Source of the DNA: Microbacterium hatanonis
Lineage (GTDB): Bacteria; Actinomycetota; Actinomycetes; Actinomycetales; Microbacteriaceae
Reading direction: 5' to 3'
Assembly (NCBI RefSeq): GCF_008017415.1
Contig: NZ_VRSV01000002.1
Span: 248,001-312,000 of the forward strand
DNA length: 64,000 nucleotides
Positions 62,287 to 64,000 of the stretch are shown one piece after another. The position numbers were made by a program, and so were the translations under genes. Numbering within the stretch: the stretch's first letter is position 1; the number at the start of each line of letters is the position of its first letter. The notes under the pieces were generated by a model, which was given only the letters and a program-made list of their open reading frames with translations, searched no databases and had not been told where the DNA came from.

Positions 62287-63516
62287 TCAGCGCGCGACGG
62301 TCTCTCCCGCGCGCGCCCGGAGCACCAGCATCGTGATCCCCGCGACGACCGCGGCGGCCACGCCCACCACTCCGACCGCGATGTTCAGCGCGCCCAGGAT
62401 CCCGACGAGCACCCCCACGATGATCGGCGTCACGAACTGACCGAGGTAGAACGACGCCGTCCACCAGCCGGTGACGCGTCCGCGCTCCTCGTAACGAGTG
62501 GACGCGACCACCCACGTCAGCAGTGAGGGAAGCAGCAGACCCGATCCGAACGAGGCGATGACCGCACCGGCGATCACACCGCCGAGCGCCGGAACCACCC
62601 AGATCACGATCATGCCCACGGCCTGCAGGGCGAAGGCGAGCGGCAGAAGGGAACCCGGTCGCACCCGCGCCAGACGCGAGAAGGTGAAGCCCGCGATCGC
62701 CGTCGCGAGCGACGCGACGGCCGAGACCAGGCCGATGACCCGCGTGTCCTCGGCGTCCACCCCGGTGCCGACCACGAGGTAGCTGACCTCGATGATGAGC
62801 ACGTAGAAGGCGAAGCCGCCGAAGAGCGTGATCACGAGAGGCGCGGCGATCCGGCGCCAGGGGATGCGCACCTTCTCGCCCGGGGCGGCGTGACGGTCGC
62901 CCTCCGCACCGCCGCGCGGCTCCCACAGCGCGAAGATCATCGGCACGGCGACCACGATGCTGATGGCGTAGACCCAGAACGGCGTGTGCCAGCCTCCGAC
63001 GCCGAGAGCGCCGCCGAGGATGATGAAGACGGTCGCGGCGAGCGTCGTGGTGACCGTCTGAAGGCCCAGGTACTTGTTACGGCGCCTCTCCTCGAAGAAG
63101 TAGTCGACGATGAGCGTCGTGCAGACGGTCATGATCGCCGCCTCGCACACACCGACCAGCACGCGGCTGAAGAGGATCTCGGGGAGACCCTCCAACCACG
63201 CCGGCGCGGTGCCGACCAGCGCGTAGGCGATCATCGCGCCGATGAGCAGGTTCTTCCGCCCCAGCCGGTCGACGATCTGGCCGGCGAACGGCGCGAAGAT
63301 GGCGATCATCAGCGCCGGGATCGCGACGATCATCGGCACGAGGATCTCCGACCCGGCGACGTCGGCGAAATGCGCCGAGAGCTGGGGAAGCACCGGGGTG
63401 ATGAGCACGGAGCCGAGGACGGGCATGCAGCTGCCGGCGAGAAGCAGGATGCCCTGCAGTGCGCCGGCTCTGCGGGTGGTGTCGGCGACGGGACCGACGG
63501 ACGTCGAATTCGACAT
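62287..63516 (-). CDS. Major facilitator transporter linked to the catabolic operon
   Basis: A 409-residue protein with twelve helices from the ATG at 63516 (AAAGGAG six bases before). LITPVLPQLSAHFADVAG and FAGQIVDRLGRKNLLIGAM are MFS motif-A regions; the loop FFEERRRNKYLGLQ precedes helix 5. Close in style to multidrug and aromatic acid carriers. It may import the aromatic substrate. Convergent with LysR, and its upstream region shares half-sites with the operon promoter. Confidence 0.92.
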   Translation of the reverse strand: MSNSTSVGPVADTTRRAGALQGILLLAGSCMPVLGSVLITPVLPQLSAHFADVAGSEILVPMIVAIPALMIAIFAPFAGQIVDRLGRKNLLIGAMIAYALVGTAPAWLEGLPEILFSRVLVGVCEAAIMTVCTTLIVDYFFEERRRNKYLGLQTVTTTLAATVFIILGGALGVGGWHTPFWVYAISIVVAVPMIFALWEPRGGAEGDRHAAPGEKVRIPWRRIAAPLVITLFGGFAFYVLIIEVSYLVVGTGVDAEDTRVIGLVSAVASLATAIAGFTFSRLARVRPGSLLPLAFALQAVGMIVIWVVPALGGVIAGAVIASFGSGLLLPSLLTWVVASTRYEERGRVTGWWTASFYLGQFVTPIIVGVLVGILGALNIAVGVVGVAAAVVAGITMLVLRARAGETVAR

Positions 63517-63574
63517 GGGAACTCCTTTGTTCCCGCTCATTCGACCGCGCGCATTCACGCCTGTGAAGGTGGAG

Positions 63575-63592
63575 ATGCGTTATAGCTCGCAT
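63575..63592 (-). promoter_or_regulatory. Inverted repeat upstream of the MFS gene
   Basis: ATGCG-N8-CGCAT, with TTATAG in the spacer. It lies about 60 bp before the MFS ATG and matches half-sites of the repeat between the dioxygenase and LysR genes. Confidence 0.4.
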
Positions 63593-63637
63593 AGACCCCA
63601 GTGATGAGGCGTTCATGACGCGAATTCCCACGCATGG

Positions 63638-63679
63638 CGATCCGCATCGCCGCCGGAGATCTCGCGGCGATGCGGATCG
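63638..63679 (-). terminator. Terminator of the cold-shock gene
   Basis: A perfect 16-bp stem CGATCCGCATCGCCGC/GCGGCGATGCGGATCG with a 10-nt loop starts 28 nt after the cold-shock stop codon on the minus strand. Confidence 0.75.
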
Positions 63680-63707
63680 TGACGTACCCGCCGGGGCGGG
63701 CGGTGAT

Positions 63708-63914
63708 TCAGATGGGGTTGATGTTCTCCGCCTGCAGGCCCTTCGGCCCCTGCGCGACATCGAACTCGACCCGCTGGTTCTCTTCCAGGGAGCGGTAACC
63801 CGAGGCCTGGATCGCCGTGTAGTGCGCGAAGACGTCCGCGCTGCCGTCATCGGGAGCGATGAATCCGAAACCCTTCTCCGAGTTGAACCACTTGACCGTG
63901 CCCTGCGTGCTCAT
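63708..63914 (-). CDS. Cold-shock-domain protein
   Basis: A 68-residue CspA-family RNA/DNA-binding protein. RNP1 KGFGFIAPD and RNP2 VFAHYTAI are intact, and the N-terminal [13 protein letters not shown] is canonical. It acts as an RNA chaperone. RNP2 has Ala-His-Tyr in place of the more common Val-His-Phe. The ATG lacks a strong ribosome site. A minus-strand TAGCGT (63968-63963) about 49 nt before it may be the -10, leaving a leader of about 42 nt. Confidence 0.96.
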   Translation of the reverse strand: MSTQGTVKWFNSEKGFGFIAPDDGSADVFAHYTAIQASGYRSLEENQRVEFDVAQGPKGLQAENINPI

Positions 63915-64000
63915 TGCGTGCCGTTCTGCTGCTGCCGACGCCTTCTGCGCCGGTCCATTGACACGCTAACGGTCGACATGTCGTCGCCGAAAGGATGGTG

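Noticed and set aside
63958-63963. Plus-strand TTGACA near the end of the window
   Set aside because: No -10 stands 16-19 bp downstream and no plus-strand gene begins in the visible sequence; probably chance.

Overview
The window is a high-GC (about 70% by eye) actinobacterial chromosome segment, most likely Microbacterium or another Microbacteriaceae. The grounds are the gene families (NucS, a fused MnhA-MnhB, actinobacterial lipoproteins), tight coding with many ATGA overlaps, and leaderless starts with a TANNNT box 6-7 nt before the start codon. No phage, insertion sequence, CRISPR array, tRNA or rRNA was seen.

Layout. 1-5.1 kb: a secreted ThuA-glucose/sorbosone dehydrogenase fusion (cut by the window edge) behind a ROK regulator, then an SRPBCC/ArsR pair with its own operator. 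5.2-11.3 kb: alpha/beta hydrolase, purL, a micro membrane protein, two tandem paralogues of unknown function and a DUF2071 protein. 11.4-14.6 kb: a glycine betaine/proline-type ABC operon. 15.2-19.3 kb: chorismate mutase, AI-2E transporter, lactonase-type beta propeller and purA. 19.3-24.3 kb: a two-component flavin monooxygenase locus with LysR, a binding lipoprotein, and a flavin reductase fused to an IclR-type ligand domain. 24.5-30.9 kb: a DUF1684 protein, a peptide/nickel-type ABC operon and a cyclophilin lipoprotein. 30.9-35.2 kb: a sugar ABC operon of the ChvE-MmsAB type. 35.2-38.4 kb: a VOC protein divergent from a WYL regulator, then argG. 38.4-41.7 kb: TetR, a degenerate ABC-like protein and a YhgE/Pip membrane protein. 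41.8-48.2 kb: a complete Mnh (Mrp) cation/proton antiporter operon. 48.3-54.3 kb: LacI/MFS divergent pair, a NarL-type two-component system, a GAP-family membrane protein and nucS. 54.3-63.5 kb: a HAD phosphatase, then a six-gene aromatic ring-cleavage operon with a LysR regulator and an MFS transporter. 63.7 kb: a cold-shock protein.

How the genes fit together. Several units look like self-contained regulator plus operator plus target sets: ROK-ThuA, ArsR-SRPBCC, WYL-VOC, TetR-YhgE, LacI-MFS and LysR-catabolic operon. In most of them I can see an inverted repeat in the expected place. The catabolic operon (FAD hydroxylase, extradiol dioxygenase, two FAH-fold hydrolases, a cyclase-family protein and an ACMSD-like amidohydrolase) has the logic of hydroxylation, ring opening and side-chain hydrolysis. 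It resembles the known fde-type flavonoid A-ring pathway in composition, but the substrate is inferred, not shown.

Most unusual observations: a tandem duplication at the mnhD/mnhE junction that creates a 9-codon mini-ORF linked by ATGA overlaps on both sides; the flavin reductase-IclR fusion; the tandem paralogues sharing an AYPAMSD core; the degenerate ABC partner of YhgE; dispersed intergenic palindromes; and a strong excess of the oligomer GGATGCTGC/GCAGCATCC.
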